Assembly: GCA_027068435.1 (NCBI GenBank)
Contig: JAMOTA010000016.1
Span: forward strand, 79,228-139,017
DNA: 59,790 bases
Reading direction: 5' to 3'
Source: Sulfurovum sp.
Lineage (GTDB): Bacteria > Campylobacterota > Campylobacteria > Campylobacterales > Sulfurovaceae
Shown: positions 16,758 to 26,038 of the stretch, piece after piece
Layout: every line of letters starts with the position of its first letter
Numbering within the stretch: the first letter of the stretch is position 1
Notes under the pieces: generated by a model
What the model was told of the DNA's origin: nothing
What the model saw: only the letters and a program-made list of their open reading frames with translations
Database searches by the model: none
Program-made: the position numbers and the translations under genes

Positions 16758-17631
16758 TTTTGCTGACTTAAAAAATACCTTACAAGAATCAATTTTCACA
16801 TGGAACTACTTTACAGATTTTGAAAAAGTAAAACTCAATGTAAAAAAAGTAGAAAAAGAGTTGAATATTTTGAATTATCTTATTGGTAAAGAAAATATTG
16901 AGAAAGAATTCATTGATTTAATCACAGAGTACCCTAAGGCAAGAAAGGCATTGCCTCTTTTGATTGCGGTTAGAAAAGATAAGCTTGGAAGTACACCTAT
17001 AATTACAGATATTGATGCATTAGTACCAGAAAATAAACAATATGTATTTTACGATGAGTTAAATGAAAATATTATACAAGAATTATTAATATTTTTTAGA
17101 GATAGTGGTTTAAAAAATGTATTAGAAAATAAACATATTAAAAACTTAGTAGACTATTGTTTTGGAGTAGAGGTAGGTTTTGATACAAATGCTCGTAAAA
17201 ATAGAACTGGTATTCTTATGGAAAATATAGTTTCAAAATTTTTAGAAGAATTTTGTAATGATAATGTAGATTTCCAATATATTGAACAAGCAACACAAAA
17301 AAGAATTAAAGAAGTTTTTGATTATGAAATTGAGATAGATAAAAATAGTCGTAGGTTTGATTTTGCCTTGCATAATAATAGTCGTAAAAAACTCTATTTA
17401 ATTGAAGTGAACTATTACAGTAGTGGTGGGTCTAAACTTAAAGCAACAGCAGGAGAGTATCAATATCTTAATGACTTTGTAAAAACCCAAGGGATAGAGT
17501 TTATATGGATAACCGATGGAAAAGGTTGGTTAACAGCACTTAATCCACTAGAAGAAACATTTAACCATAATGATTATGTTATAAATTTAGATATGATAAA
17601 AAATGGAATTTTAAGTAAAATATCTTTATAA
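16750..17631 (+). CDS. DpnII-like type II restriction endonuclease
   Basis: A 293-residue protein matching the DpnII/MboI-type family in its N-terminus (FADLKNTLQESIFTWNYFTD; VEKELNILNYLIGK near 37–50). The PD-(D/E)xK-like core is RRFDFALHN near 205 and LYLIEVNYYSSGGSKL near 216–231. It should cut unmethylated GATC, with the partner methyltransferase at 15331. The 8-base overlap with the middle gene suggests coupled translation. It appears full length and intact. Confidence 0.85.
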   Translation: MFNFADLKNTLQESIFTWNYFTDFEKVKLNVKKVEKELNILNYLIGKENIEKEFIDLITEYPKARKALPLLIAVRKDKLGSTPIITDIDALVPENKQYVFYDELNENIIQELLIFFRDSGLKNVLENKHIKNLVDYCFGVEVGFDTNARKNRTGILMENIVSKFLEEFCNDNVDFQYIEQATQKRIKEVFDYEIEIDKNSRRFDFALHNNSRKKLYLIEVNYYSSGGSKLKATAGEYQYLNDFVKTQGIEFIWITDGKGWLTALNPLEETFNHNDYVINLDMIKNGILSKISL

Positions 17632-17660
17632 TATTTAAGAAAATATTAATAAGGATTTTA

Positions 17661-17855
17661 ATGTCATCTTGTAATGAAATTAAAAGTTGTGATTATGAAT
17701 TGCCTAAAACATGTCCATGTCCAGAATGTACAACTATTGCGAATAGTTTATCTGAATTAGAAGACAACTTCGGTTGTAGAAAAATGGAAGATGAAAAAAT
17801 AATACCACAAAGTTGGTGTAGAGAATGTAGAATAAAAGGTGTTAAAAATAAATAA
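17661..17855 (+). CDS. 64-aa cysteine-rich mini-protein, probable zinc binder
   Basis: It has eight cysteines in 64 residues: C4, C10, CPCPEC (18–23), C39 and the C-terminal CREC pair (53–56). The part FGCRKMEDEKIIPQSWCREC resembles short zinc modules seen next to HNH nucleases and methyltransferases, but no HNH residues are present. It has an AAGGA ribosome site and lies between the DpnII-like nuclease and a second methyltransferase, so a role in a restriction or defence system is plausible. Confidence 0.6.
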   Translation: MSSCNEIKSCDYELPKTCPCPECTTIANSLSELEDNFGCRKMEDEKIIPQSWCRECRIKGVKNK

Positions 17856-17934
17856 TATGTCAATTTGAAAGATTTAGATCCCTTCTTAAAAAAGATCGCT
17901 ATACTTTGTTTATATTTGAAATAAAAGGATATAA

Positions 17935-18684
17935 ATGAGTAAAATAAAAAGATTAAATCCTGAAGAATTTGAGCAAGAGTGTACAACTGTTTGGAGCTTT
18001 AGACGACGAGGAAATTGGGCTACACATAAAAGTAAATATCGTGGTAATTGGGCTCCTGAAGTTGTTAGAAATTTACTTATACGATATTCAGAAGAAGGTG
18101 ACTACGTACTTGACCCTATGATAGGTGGGGGTACTACTGCTATAGAGTGTAAATTACTCAATAGAAATCTTCTCGCACTAGATATTAATCCTAATGCTAT
18201 TGAAATAACACAAGATGCTTTAGAATTTGAATCAGAATACAATCCAAAAATTAAACTAGAATTAAATGATGCTAGAACACTACCTATGTTACAAGATGAA
18301 TCTATAGATTTTGTACTTAATCATCCTCCCTATGCTGATATTATTAAATACTCGGATAAACAAATAGATGCTGACTTATCAAATATACATGACATAGATG
18401 AATTTGCAGATGAAATGGAAAAAGTGGCAAAAGAGTTTTATAGGGTATTGAAACCCAATAAATATTGTGCTATTCTCATAGGTGATACAAGAAGAAAAAA
18501 GATGTATCAGCCTATGGCATTTAAAGTAATGGAACGATTTTTAAAAGTAGGATTTGAACTGAAAGAAGATATTATCAAGCATCAGCATAACTGTAAAGCA
18601 ACTGGATTTTGGGTTAATAAGTCTAAAGATTATAATTTTTTACTTATTATGCATGAACATCTTTTTATTTTTGAAAAGAGGTAG
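17935..18684 (+). CDS. DNA methyltransferase, N4-cytosine/N6-adenine beta-type, second system
   Basis: A 249-residue methyltransferase with the SAM motif DPMIGGGTTAIECKLL near residue 62 placed before the catalytic NHPPYADIIKYS near 125 (NPPY-type with His inserted in the usual place of P/I). It opens with TVWSFRRRGNWATHKSKYRG, typical of N4-cytosine/N6-adenine modification enzymes. No cognate nuclease is adjacent, so it is an orphan or a partner of the Cys-rich protein. Two large inverted repeats follow it. Confidence 0.85.
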   Translation: MSKIKRLNPEEFEQECTTVWSFRRRGNWATHKSKYRGNWAPEVVRNLLIRYSEEGDYVLDPMIGGGTTAIECKLLNRNLLALDINPNAIEITQDALEFESEYNPKIKLELNDARTLPMLQDESIDFVLNHPPYADIIKYSDKQIDADLSNIHDIDEFADEMEKVAKEFYRVLKPNKYCAILIGDTRRKKMYQPMAFKVMERFLKVGFELKEDIIKHQHNCKATGFWVNKSKDYNFLLIMHEHLFIFEKR

Positions 18685-18724
18685 TTTTATAAAACAGACT
18701 TTAAAAATTACCTTGAAAATCAAA

Positions 18725-18784
18725 AAAGTTTAAAATGCACTTTAAACTTTATACCCAAAACTTTAAAACGTACTTTAAAGTTTT
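18725..18784. repeat. Two tandem inverted repeats with 6-base spacers
   Basis: Repeat A: AAAGTTTAAA (18725–18734), ATGCAC, TTTAAACTTT (18741–18750). Repeat B: AAAACTTTAAA (18757–18767), ACGTAC, TTTAAAGTTTT (18774–18784). Both contain the core TTTAAAAYGYACTTTAAA, two copies differing at two bases. They mark the right end of the restriction island, upstream of the YajQ gene. They could be a transcription stop, paired operators or an element end. Confidence 0.6.
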
Positions 18785-18850
18785 AAGTATTTTTGGTTTA
18801 ATGGCATAATTTGATTATAATAAACATAAACGAACTACAAGGAAACTAAA

Positions 18851-19348
18851 ATGGCAAAAGATCACTATTTTGATATAACGGCGAAGCTTGATATGATGGA
18901 GATGAAGAATGCGGTGATAATGGCTGAGAAGGAACTAGCTACGCGTTTTGACTTTAAGGGTATAAAAGCAGAGATAAAACTTAATGAAGATGCAAAGACA
19001 CTCTCTCTTAGCTCTTCTACAGATTCTAAGATAGATGCTCTTAAAGATATACTTATCTCTAAACTTATTAAGCGTAACATCGCTGGTAAGTCTTTAGAAG
19101 AGGTGAAAACAGAGGGGATAAGCGGTGGAAATACAAAAGTAATCTACCGTATAGTAGATACCATAGACAAAGATGAAGCAAAACAGATAGTAAAAGCTAT
19201 AAAGGCGATGAAAATCAAAGTGACTCCCTCTATACAAGGTGATGAAGTACGAGTGAGTGGTAAAAAGATAGATGATTTACAAGCAGTTATGGCTGAAGTT
19301 AAGACACTAGACTTAAAAGCACCACTTGTTTTTGGGAACTTTAAGTAA
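18851..19348 (+). CDS. YajQ-family nucleotide-binding protein
   Basis: A 165-residue two-domain RRM-like protein. It matches the family at HYFDITAKLDMMEMKNAV (start), TRFDFKGIKAEI near 31–42 and the C-terminal VRVSGKKIDDLQAVMAEV near 136. YajQ proteins bind c-di-GMP or other nucleotides in some bacteria; the role here is unknown. It is first after the restriction island, with an AAGGAAA ribosome site, and its codon use returns to the core style. Confidence 0.93.
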   Translation: MAKDHYFDITAKLDMMEMKNAVIMAEKELATRFDFKGIKAEIKLNEDAKTLSLSSSTDSKIDALKDILISKLIKRNIAGKSLEEVKTEGISGGNTKVIYRIVDTIDKDEAKQIVKAIKAMKIKVTPSIQGDEVRVSGKKIDDLQAVMAEVKTLDLKAPLVFGNFK

Positions 19349-19409
19349 GCTATGTAAGCACACGGGTTAAGTTTATGATAATTATCTACTTTATTCTAGG
19401 GTAAATTTA

Positions 19410-19417
19410 GATAAAAT
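19410..19417 (+). promoter_or_regulatory. Candidate -10 region for eno
   Basis: GATAAAAT about 43 bases before the enolase ATG, within the 111-base gap after the YajQ gene. The same GATAAAAT/GATATAAT style occurs before hisF, rlmB and rpmE in this window. Confidence 0.4.
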
Positions 19418-19459
19418 ATTATATAAAACCAAAAGAGATAGAATTTTAAAAGGAAATAG

Positions 19460-20734
19460 ATGATTTATATTGACGAAATTGTAGCAGATCAGGTGATGGA
19501 TAGTAGAGGTAACCCAACTGTACGTGTAACAGTAAGTTTAAGCGATGGAACTTCGGCAAATGCTATTGTGCCTAGTGGAGCGAGTACAGGTAAGCGTGAA
19601 GCGTTAGAGTTACGTGATGGTGGAGAGTTGTTCTCTGGTAAGGGAGTACTTCAAGCTTGTGACAATGTAAATGGTGCAATCTGTGATGCGTTAGTGGGGC
19701 TTAGTCCTTTTAACCAAGCAGAGATAGATCTTACTATGAAAGAGGTAGATGGAACTGAAAACTATGGTAACCTTGGAGCTAACGCTGTACTTGGTGTATC
19801 TATGGCTGTAGCTCGTGTAGCTGCACAAAGTTTAGGTGTGCCACTTTACCGTTATCTTGGTGGTGCAAATGCCGTGGTTATGCCTGTACCAATGCTTAAC
19901 ATCATTAATGGTGGAGAACATGCAAACAACTCTGTTGACTTTCAAGAGTACATGATCTTGCCTGTAGGTTTTGATAAATTTTCTGACGGTCTTTGGGCTT
20001 GTGCAGCAGTGTATCATAAACTTAAAAAGATTATAGATGATATGGGTGAGAGTACTGCTGTCGGAGATGAGGGTGGATTTGCCCCTAACTTAAGCAGTAA
20101 TGAAGAGCCTCTTGAAGTGATAATGAAAGCGATAGAAGCAGCAGGATATAAAGCAGGGGAGCAGATAGCTATCGCTCTTGATGTTGCAGCTTCTGAGCTT
20201 ATCAATGATGAGGGTAAATACGTACTGAAGTCTGAAAACAGAGAGTTAACCTCTTCAGAGCTTACAGCATACTATGCTGATATGTGTGAGAAGTATCCTA
20301 TTGTCTCTATTGAAGATGGGTTAAGTGAAGATGACTGGGCTGGATGGAAAGAGCATACAGAAGTTCTTGGAGATAAAGTACAACTTGTTGGTGATGATTT
20401 ATTTGTAACCAATGTAGCTATTTTGGCTGAGGGTATTGAAAAAGGTATCGCAAACTCTATTTTGATTAAACCAAATCAAATAGGAACAGTTTCTGAAACA
20501 ATGCAAACGGTAAGACTTGCACAGCGTAGTGGATACAACTGTGTAATGAGTCACCGTTCAGGAGAGAGTGAAGATACTTTTATTGCTGACTTTGCTGTAG
20601 CATTAAATACAGGTGAGATTAAGACAGGTTCAACTGCTAGATCTGACAGAATAGCAAAATACAACAGACTCTTAAGTATAGAAGCAGAGCTTGGACAGTT
20701 TGAGTATTTAGGTTCATCTCTATTTAAAAAATAG
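19460..20734 (+). CDS. eno: Enolase
   Basis: Interconverts 2-phosphoglycerate and phosphoenolpyruvate and is also an RNA-turnover partner in some bacteria. At 424 residues it is complete. Motifs: [16 protein letters not shown] near 37–52, the GDEGGFAPN loop near 202, metal ligands in DVAASE, SIEDGL and GDDLF, the catalytic lysine in [10 protein letters not shown] near 337, and [17 protein letters not shown] near 364. It heads a set with the FtsB-like and Lys-rich exported proteins. Confidence 0.98.
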   Translation: MIYIDEIVADQVMDSRGNPTVRVTVSLSDGTSANAIVPSGASTGKREALELRDGGELFSGKGVLQACDNVNGAICDALVGLSPFNQAEIDLTMKEVDGTENYGNLGANAVLGVSMAVARVAAQSLGVPLYRYLGGANAVVMPVPMLNIINGGEHANNSVDFQEYMILPVGFDKFSDGLWACAAVYHKLKKIIDDMGESTAVGDEGGFAPNLSSNEEPLEVIMKAIEAAGYKAGEQIAIALDVAASELINDEGKYVLKSENRELTSSELTAYYADMCEKYPIVSIEDGLSEDDWAGWKEHTEVLGDKVQLVGDDLFVTNVAILAEGIEKGIANSILIKPNQIGTVSETMQTVRLAQRSGYNCVMSHRSGESEDTFIADFAVALNTGEIKTGSTARSDRIAKYNRLLSIEAELGQFEYLGSSLFKK

Positions 20735-20757
20735 ATTGAAGTAAAGGAAGAAAATAG

Positions 20758-21009
20758 TTGGCAAAGAAACAAAATGCAGTTACTATTGCGGGGTTGTCAA
20801 TCAAAGCACTTTTGGTGACAACACTAAGTATTCTACCTTTTGGTATCTATGTAGGGGTATTGATTTATGGAGAAAATTCATTAACAGTATTGAATCATCT
20901 TGAAGCAAAAAAAACCCTTTTAGTAAAAGAAGAGAGATCATTGAAGCTTCAAAATCAAAAGCTTCAAAAAGAGTATTTCGAATTAAAACAGTTAGAAGCT
21001 AAGGAGTAG
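20758..21009 (+). CDS. FtsB/DivIC-like membrane coiled-coil protein
   Basis: An 83-residue protein with a TTG start preceded by AAAGGAAG. It has a short basic N-terminus, one membrane helix at about 14–38 (LLVTTLSILPFGIYVGVLIY) and a C-terminal heptad-like coiled coil (EAKKTLLVKEERSLKLQNQK). This is the layout of septum-formation proteins FtsB/DivIC/FtsL. A gene of this type follows eno in Campylobacter as well (from memory), which supports a divisome role. The gap to the next gene is 3 bases. Confidence 0.75.
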   Translation: MAKKQNAVTIAGLSIKALLVTTLSILPFGIYVGVLIYGENSLTVLNHLEAKKTLLVKEERSLKLQNQKLQKEYFELKQLEAKE

Positions 21010-21012
21010 AGA

Positions 21013-21696
21013 ATGAAGCAGTATTTAGTAGCAGTGGTGTTGTTGTGTGTAAGTGTTAATGCCTCTGATAATCCATTTGAATTAAGTAAAAACCTTAAAA
21101 AAATTGATCAAGACAATGATATTTTACTTGCAGATTTAAAAGAGTTAACTAGCTTTAAAGAGCGTTCAACAAATAAGCGTGTTGTAGTGCCTCAAAAAGT
21201 AAAAGCAAAATCAAAAAAGGTTGAGATAGAAAAACCTAAACCTCATGTTAAAAAAGTGGTTACACCAAAGGTCGCTAAAGTAGTTGAACCTAAAAAAATA
21301 GAAGTTAAAAAAACAAAACCTCTTAAAAAAGATAGTGTAAAAAAGAAAGAGATTGCCAAGAAAAGTAGTATCCCTAAAAAAGTTAAACCCAAAAAGGCTG
21401 AACTAAAAAAGGTTACACACAAAAAGATTATACAAAAGAAAAAAGAACTGAAAAAAGTTATAAAACATAAAAAAATAATGCCTAAAAAGAAAGTTATACC
21501 AAAAAAGAAAGTTATAGCGAAGAAAGAGGTAGAGACTAAAAAAGTTAATGCTGTAGAAGAAAAAGTATTAACAGAAGAAGAGATAATACGTTTAAGAGTG
21601 GCAGATATCAATATGACACGTGATGCTTTAGATCGTAAGGTAAAAGCAGACTTAGAGTATGAAGCTGCTGTATTGGAGATGGGAAAAGAGGACTAA
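21013..21696 (+). CDS. Exported lysine-rich low-complexity protein
   Basis: A 227-residue protein: signal peptide (residues 1–17, KQYLVAVVLLCVSVNA), an ordered start DNPFELSKNLKKIDQDND, then about 140 residues (about 50–190) with over 50 lysines in PKK/VKK-type repeats, and an acidic helical end (EEEIIRLRVADINMTRDALD). No known domain is seen. The basic rod could bind peptidoglycan, lipid phosphate or acidic glycan. It occupies the place taken by other small exported proteins after the FtsB-like gene in Campylobacter. It ends 8 bases from a convergent antiporter gene. Confidence 0.75.
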   Translation: MKQYLVAVVLLCVSVNASDNPFELSKNLKKIDQDNDILLADLKELTSFKERSTNKRVVVPQKVKAKSKKVEIEKPKPHVKKVVTPKVAKVVEPKKIEVKKTKPLKKDSVKKKEIAKKSSIPKKVKPKKAELKKVTHKKIIQKKKELKKVIKHKKIMPKKKVIPKKKVIAKKEVETKKVNAVEEKVLTEEEIIRLRVADINMTRDALDRKVKADLEYEAAVLEMGKED

Positions 21697-21704
21697 ACCT
21701 CTTT

Positions 21705-22850
21705 CTATGCTCTTTTTGTTAGTATCTTAATAGCAATCATTGAGATAAGAATCTCAAAAATACTTGCTAAAATAAGTTGATAATAACTCAACAAATCTAA
21801 TAACTTTGCCTCATAACCAATAGTAGCAACTGCTATGATAAGGGTTAAAGGCATAGAGAGTGCCATAGCAATAAGTAAGGCATCTCTTGAACCACTAATC
21901 CCCTTAAGTACTATAGCTGCTAAAACCCTTGATAAAATCATAAGGAATGTGATAAGCAATGCACCTAAGACTACACCATCTTTTAGCAGTGACTCAAGGT
22001 CAAAAGATGCACCTACATGGATAAAAAATAGTGGAACCAAAAAACCAAACCCTAAGCTTGACATCTTCTCTTCTAGCTTCTTCTCATGATGAAAAAATGC
22101 AGAGATTGCGATACCTGCTATAAATGCACCTAGGGCAAGCTCAAGATCTAAAGATAGAGTAACAGCTATCATAATAAAGAATAGAGCCATAGCAAGTCGT
22201 ATATCTTGGTCAGAGGTGTCTAACTTAGGAACAAGAATACGTTTGAGTTCAGGTAGCCACCAAAAGAGTAGATGAAGGAGTCTATAGAGTAGATAGACAC
22301 CTATGATAAAGGCTATAAGAAAGCCTATCTTTTCCAATAGCTCTATATTTAAATCTGTAGTACTTGCTGCATCAAAGATAGTTAATACAGCTATACTGAT
22401 TACTTCTCCTAATACACCAGCGATAAATGCTAGTTGTATCCACGGTTGCTCTTTTCCATAACTCTTTGAGAGAGAAGCTAAGATACCGATGGATATAAGA
22501 GGCATAGAGATAATAATAATGATATTTAGTTGAAAAATGAGTCCAAAAATAATAGAAAATATAGTCATAAGAGCTAAAAAAAGTACAGACTTCTGAATAA
22601 CTACTTTTGGACTTCTTGTAATTTGTTTTAAATCTACTTCCATTCCTGCTAAAAACATAAGGTATAAAAAACCAACCTCTGCTATGAGTTCAAAATATTC
22701 ATTGTGTGCAATAAATCCAAAGTACGCCACAATAGAACCTAAAATAATCTCTACAGGAGGGGTGGGAATACGTAAGAGCTTTGAGATAAAAGGACTACCC
22801 CAAATAAGTAAAGAGAGAGTGAGGATAAGTGTGATATTAGAGTGTATCAC
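21705..22850 (-). CDS. CPA2-family cation:proton antiporter (Kef-like, membrane part only)
   Basis: A 381-residue protein of about 12 hydrophobic helices. Typical pieces are PPVEIILGSIVAYFG near 31, FLAGMEVDLKQI near 66–77, and GAFIAGIAISAFFHHEKKLEEK near 242, which are CPA2 hallmarks. Unlike KefB/KefC it lacks the C-terminal TrkA-N nucleotide-binding domain. It exchanges Na+ or K+ for H+ across the inner membrane; the ion is not determined. It overlaps the end of bioB by 14 bases, so the two are co-transcribed leftward. Confidence 0.88.
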   Translation of the reverse strand: MIHSNITLILTLSLLIWGSPFISKLLRIPTPPVEIILGSIVAYFGFIAHNEYFELIAEVGFLYLMFLAGMEVDLKQITRSPKVVIQKSVLFLALMTIFSIIFGLIFQLNIIIIISMPLISIGILASLSKSYGKEQPWIQLAFIAGVLGEVISIAVLTIFDAASTTDLNIELLEKIGFLIAFIIGVYLLYRLLHLLFWWLPELKRILVPKLDTSDQDIRLAMALFFIMIAVTLSLDLELALGAFIAGIAISAFFHHEKKLEEKMSSLGFGFLVPLFFIHVGASFDLESLLKDGVVLGALLITFLMILSRVLAAIVLKGISGSRDALLIAMALSMPLTLIIAVATIGYEAKLLDLLSYYQLILASIFEILISMIAIKILTKRA

Positions 22851-23685
22851 AGCTTGTTGCTATCTCATAACCAAGTTTTTCTAACATGAGCTGATCTTTT
22901 TTAGGTGTAGTACCTGCTGTAGTAAGATAATCTCCTATAACAATAGCATTTGCACCTGCATGGAACATTTTATCTTCATCTCCACTAAAAAGAAGTTCTC
23001 TTCCTCCTGCAACCATAAGAAGGGCTTTGTTACCTAGTAACTCACGTGTTTTAGTCACAATAGCTAACGCCTCTTCTATCTCAATATTTCGTGTTTTGAT
23101 AGGTAGAGCAGGATTTGGATGATAGAAGTTCAGTGGGGTAGATTCTGGTTTTAGTGAGGCTATAGATGCGAGTAAGTCATCTCTATCTTTTTGTGTCTCT
23201 CCCATACCAAAGATTCCACCACTACATAGTGCTAACCCTACAGATTTTACATTTTCACAAGTCTTGTATCTTTCACTCCAAGCGTGTGTTTGACAAATAT
23301 CAGCATAGTAACGCTCTGAAGTCTCTAAGTTATGGTTATAACTGTCAATACCATGTTTTTTTAAGTATAAAAGTTGCTCTTTGGTAGCTGTTCCATTACA
23401 AGCAATAAGGTTTAACCCCCCAACTTCAGCTTTAATTGCCTTTGCTGTTCGTGCTACAAAGTCAACTTTCTTGTCATCTAGTCCTTTGCCTGCTGTTACA
23501 AGACAGTAGCCCAATGCTCCTACAGCTTTTGCTTGTTTTGCTTCAGCGACAATTTGGGATATGTTTTTGTAGTTATATCGTTCAATATCTGCATGGTATC
23601 TTACACTCTGTGTACAGAATTTACAATCCTCTTGACACGTTCCACTAAGTATGTTGTTTATGGCACATAAAAATATCTGTTTCAT
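22837..23685 (-). CDS. bioB: Biotin synthase
   Basis: Radical-SAM enzyme that inserts sulfur into dethiobiotin. It has 282 residues, the short form usual in Campylobacterota. The cluster motif CQEDCKFC (CX3CX2C) is at about 17–24, the [2Fe-2S] ligands are consistent, and the C-terminal VAGGRELLFSGDEDKMFHAG segment holds the family signature near 232. The start is 8 bases after the topA stop in the leftward direction. No other bio gene is in the window. Confidence 0.95.
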   Translation of the reverse strand: MKQIFLCAINNILSGTCQEDCKFCTQSVRYHADIERYNYKNISQIVAEAKQAKAVGALGYCLVTAGKGLDDKKVDFVARTAKAIKAEVGGLNLIACNGTATKEQLLYLKKHGIDSYNHNLETSERYYADICQTHAWSERYKTCENVKSVGLALCSGGIFGMGETQKDRDDLLASIASLKPESTPLNFYHPNPALPIKTRNIEIEEALAIVTKTRELLGNKALLMVAGGRELLFSGDEDKMFHAGANAIVIGDYLTTAGTTPKKDQLMLEKLGYEIATSCDTL

Positions 23686-23693
23686 AATACTAC

Positions 23694-25892
23694 TTACTTC
23701 GCTTCAACTTTGTGTTTACACTTAAAACACTCATACACTTCACCACTCTTGAGGGTTTTTTTACCCATTGTGTAGTCACATTCAGGACATTTTTTGTCAA
23801 TAGGTTCAAAGTTCGCAATAAATTTACATTTAGGATAGTTTACACATCCAAAGAACTTACCACGTTTCCCCTCTCTCTCTTGAAGTTTTCCTCCACACTC
23901 TGGACAAGGAACGGTAAGCTCTCTCGCGGGCTCAAGTGATTTTGCATTTTTACATTTAGGGTATGCAGAACAAGCAAGAAATTTACCTCTTTTAGAGTTC
24001 TTTATAACCATAGTAGAACCACATTTTTCACATTTTTCATCAGTCTCTTCAGGTTGCTCTACCTCTGTACCATCGGTATTTTTAGTATATTTACATTTAG
24101 GAAAGTTACTACAAGCGATAAACTCTCCATAACGTCCTTTACGTAAAAGTAATTCAGATTCACACTTTGGACAGAACTCACCTGTAGGTATAGCGACTTT
24201 AAGACTCTTAATATTTTTTTTACCATCTTCTACTTTTTGTAAAAAAGGTGTATAAAATGCTTTAAGTATAGTTTGCCAATGGGTTGTACCCTCAGCTACT
24301 TCATCTAGTGTCTCTTCCATCTTTGCAGTAAATCCACTGTCAACAATCTCAGGAAAATGAGCTTCAAGCATCTCTATTACTGTAAAGGCTATCTCTGTAG
24401 GATGAATACGCTTCTTCTCTAACTCAATGTATTTACGTGTTTGTAGCGTGGTTACTGTTGGTGCATAGGTACTTGGACGACCAATCCCTAAAGACTCAAG
24501 TTTTTTAATAAGACTGGCTTCATTGTAACGTGGAGGAGGCTCTGTGAAGTGTTGCTCCTCTTTTATCTCATCCATACTTACTGCTTGACCTTGTGTAAGG
24601 TCTGGAAGAAGTTTATCTTTATCTCCATGTCCTGTTACTCTGTAGAAACCATCAAAGAGTAGTTTTCTACCACTGGCTTTAAAGGTACACTTATCTCCCT
24701 TAAATAAAATACTTTGAGACTCAAGTTCTGCTTCTGTCATTTGGCAAGCGATAAAACGGTTATAGATAAGTCTATAGAGCTTTAGCTCATCTGCTGAGAG
24801 GTAATCTGCAGCCATTTTAGCATCAAAGTTTACAATAGTAGGGCGTATCGCTTCGTGAGCCTCTTGAGCTCCTTTAGCCTTTGTGACATAGTTTTTAGGT
24901 TTTGAAGGTAAGTACTTCTCCCCATATGTATTTAAAATATATTCACGTGCAGACTCAACAGCCTCTTTAGCAAGGTTCATGGAGTCAGTTCTCATATAGG
25001 TAATCACACCCATAGTACCTTGGTCAGTCTTTACCCCTTCGTAAAGTTTTTGTGCAACCATCATAGTTTTCTTTGGTGAGAACCCCAGTTGTGTAGAGGC
25101 AGCTTGTTGTAGTGTAGAGGTCATAAAAGGTGGAGGTGTTTTTGTTTTACGTTTTGTCTTATCTATAGAAGAGACAATAAAAGATTCACCTTTTGCAGCA
25201 GTAACAATCTCTGTTGCATCTGCTTCGGTTTTAATAGTGAGTTTATCTATCTTTAACCCACTATAGTTGTAGATAGAAGCGTCTATGTTTTTTTGAAACA
25301 TTGCATCTATTGTCCAAAACTCTACAGGGATAAATGCTTTAATCTCACGTTCTCTCTCTACGACTATTTTAAGTGTAGAACTCTGGACTCTACCTGCACT
25401 TAAACCTTTTTGGATCTTACTTGCAAGTAGAGGAGAGAGTTTGTACCCTACGATACGGTCAAGTAGCCTACGTGTCTGCTGTGCATCAACAGAGTCCATG
25501 TCTATCTTACGTGGGTTGTCTAACGCATGTTGAATTGCTGTTTTAGTAATCTCATGAAATACAATACGAGGTAGCTTTGTAGGCTCTTTACCTATGGCTT
25601 TTGCAATATGGTACCCAATCGCTTCTCCCTCGCGATCCTCATCGGTCGCGATAAAGATAGTCTCAGCCTCTTTGGAGAGTTTTTTCAACTCCTTAACGGT
25701 TGGGTTGACATCTCTAGGGATAGAGTATTTGGGTATTAGATCACCTGTTTCATCATCAAGAGTAATCCCAAAGGTACTCTTAGGAAGGTCACGAATATGC
25801 CCTTTAGAAGCGATAACTTTGTACTCCTTACTTAAGAAGTTTGTAATAGTACGTGCTTTAGCTGGTGATTCGACAATAATTAAATTTTTCAT
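23694..25892 (-). CDS. topA: DNA topoisomerase I
   Basis: Type IA topoisomerase that relaxes negative supercoils. It has 732 residues. A Toprim domain is at the start (NLIIVESPAKARTI; ATDEDREGEAI near 83). The active-site tyrosine lies in GVITYMRTDSMN near 300. The C-terminal part has four tetracysteine zinc modules (CPKCESELLLRKGRYGEF-type repeats from about 578, then near 625, 672 and 710). It is transcribed leftward with bioB and the antiporter. Confidence 0.97.
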   Translation of the reverse strand: MKNLIIVESPAKARTITNFLSKEYKVIASKGHIRDLPKSTFGITLDDETGDLIPKYSIPRDVNPTVKELKKLSKEAETIFIATDEDREGEAIGYHIAKAIGKEPTKLPRIVFHEITKTAIQHALDNPRKIDMDSVDAQQTRRLLDRIVGYKLSPLLASKIQKGLSAGRVQSSTLKIVVEREREIKAFIPVEFWTIDAMFQKNIDASIYNYSGLKIDKLTIKTEADATEIVTAAKGESFIVSSIDKTKRKTKTPPPFMTSTLQQAASTQLGFSPKKTMMVAQKLYEGVKTDQGTMGVITYMRTDSMNLAKEAVESAREYILNTYGEKYLPSKPKNYVTKAKGAQEAHEAIRPTIVNFDAKMAADYLSADELKLYRLIYNRFIACQMTEAELESQSILFKGDKCTFKASGRKLLFDGFYRVTGHGDKDKLLPDLTQGQAVSMDEIKEEQHFTEPPPRYNEASLIKKLESLGIGRPSTYAPTVTTLQTRKYIELEKKRIHPTEIAFTVIEMLEAHFPEIVDSGFTAKMEETLDEVAEGTTHWQTILKAFYTPFLQKVEDGKKNIKSLKVAIPTGEFCPKCESELLLRKGRYGEFIACSNFPKCKYTKNTDGTEVEQPEETDEKCEKCGSTMVIKNSKRGKFLACSAYPKCKNAKSLEPARELTVPCPECGGKLQEREGKRGKFFGCVNYPKCKFIANFEPIDKKCPECDYTMGKKTLKSGEVYECFKCKHKVEAK

Positions 25893-25999
25893 TCATACCT
25901 AACTTTAATATATAGTAATTTTTGGCATTGTAACACATTTGTGAATAAAAGAGTATAAGTTTAACTTGATTTGAGTAAGGAGTAAGGAGAAGTGTTTGT

Positions 26000-26024
26000 A
26001 AGTGTGGTTTATATTACCACACTT
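26000..26024. terminator. Hairpin between dcd and topA
   Basis: AAGTGTGGT (26000–26008), loop TTATATT, ACCACACTT (26016–26024): a perfect 9-base stem 15 bases after the dcd stop. No U-run follows, so it is a weak terminator or an mRNA-end structure. The 146-base gap also holds AT-rich sequence (reads TACTATATATT on minus near 25905) that may be the topA -10. Confidence 0.45.
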
Positions 26025-26038
26025 AAAGCAGTTAAAAA

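Noticed and set aside
21243-21611. Long hydrophobic open frame on the minus strand (122 codons)
   Set aside because: It is the antisense of the Lys-rich AAA/AAG repeats of the plus-strand gene, which gives Phe/Leu-rich nonsense. There is no ribosome site or domain.
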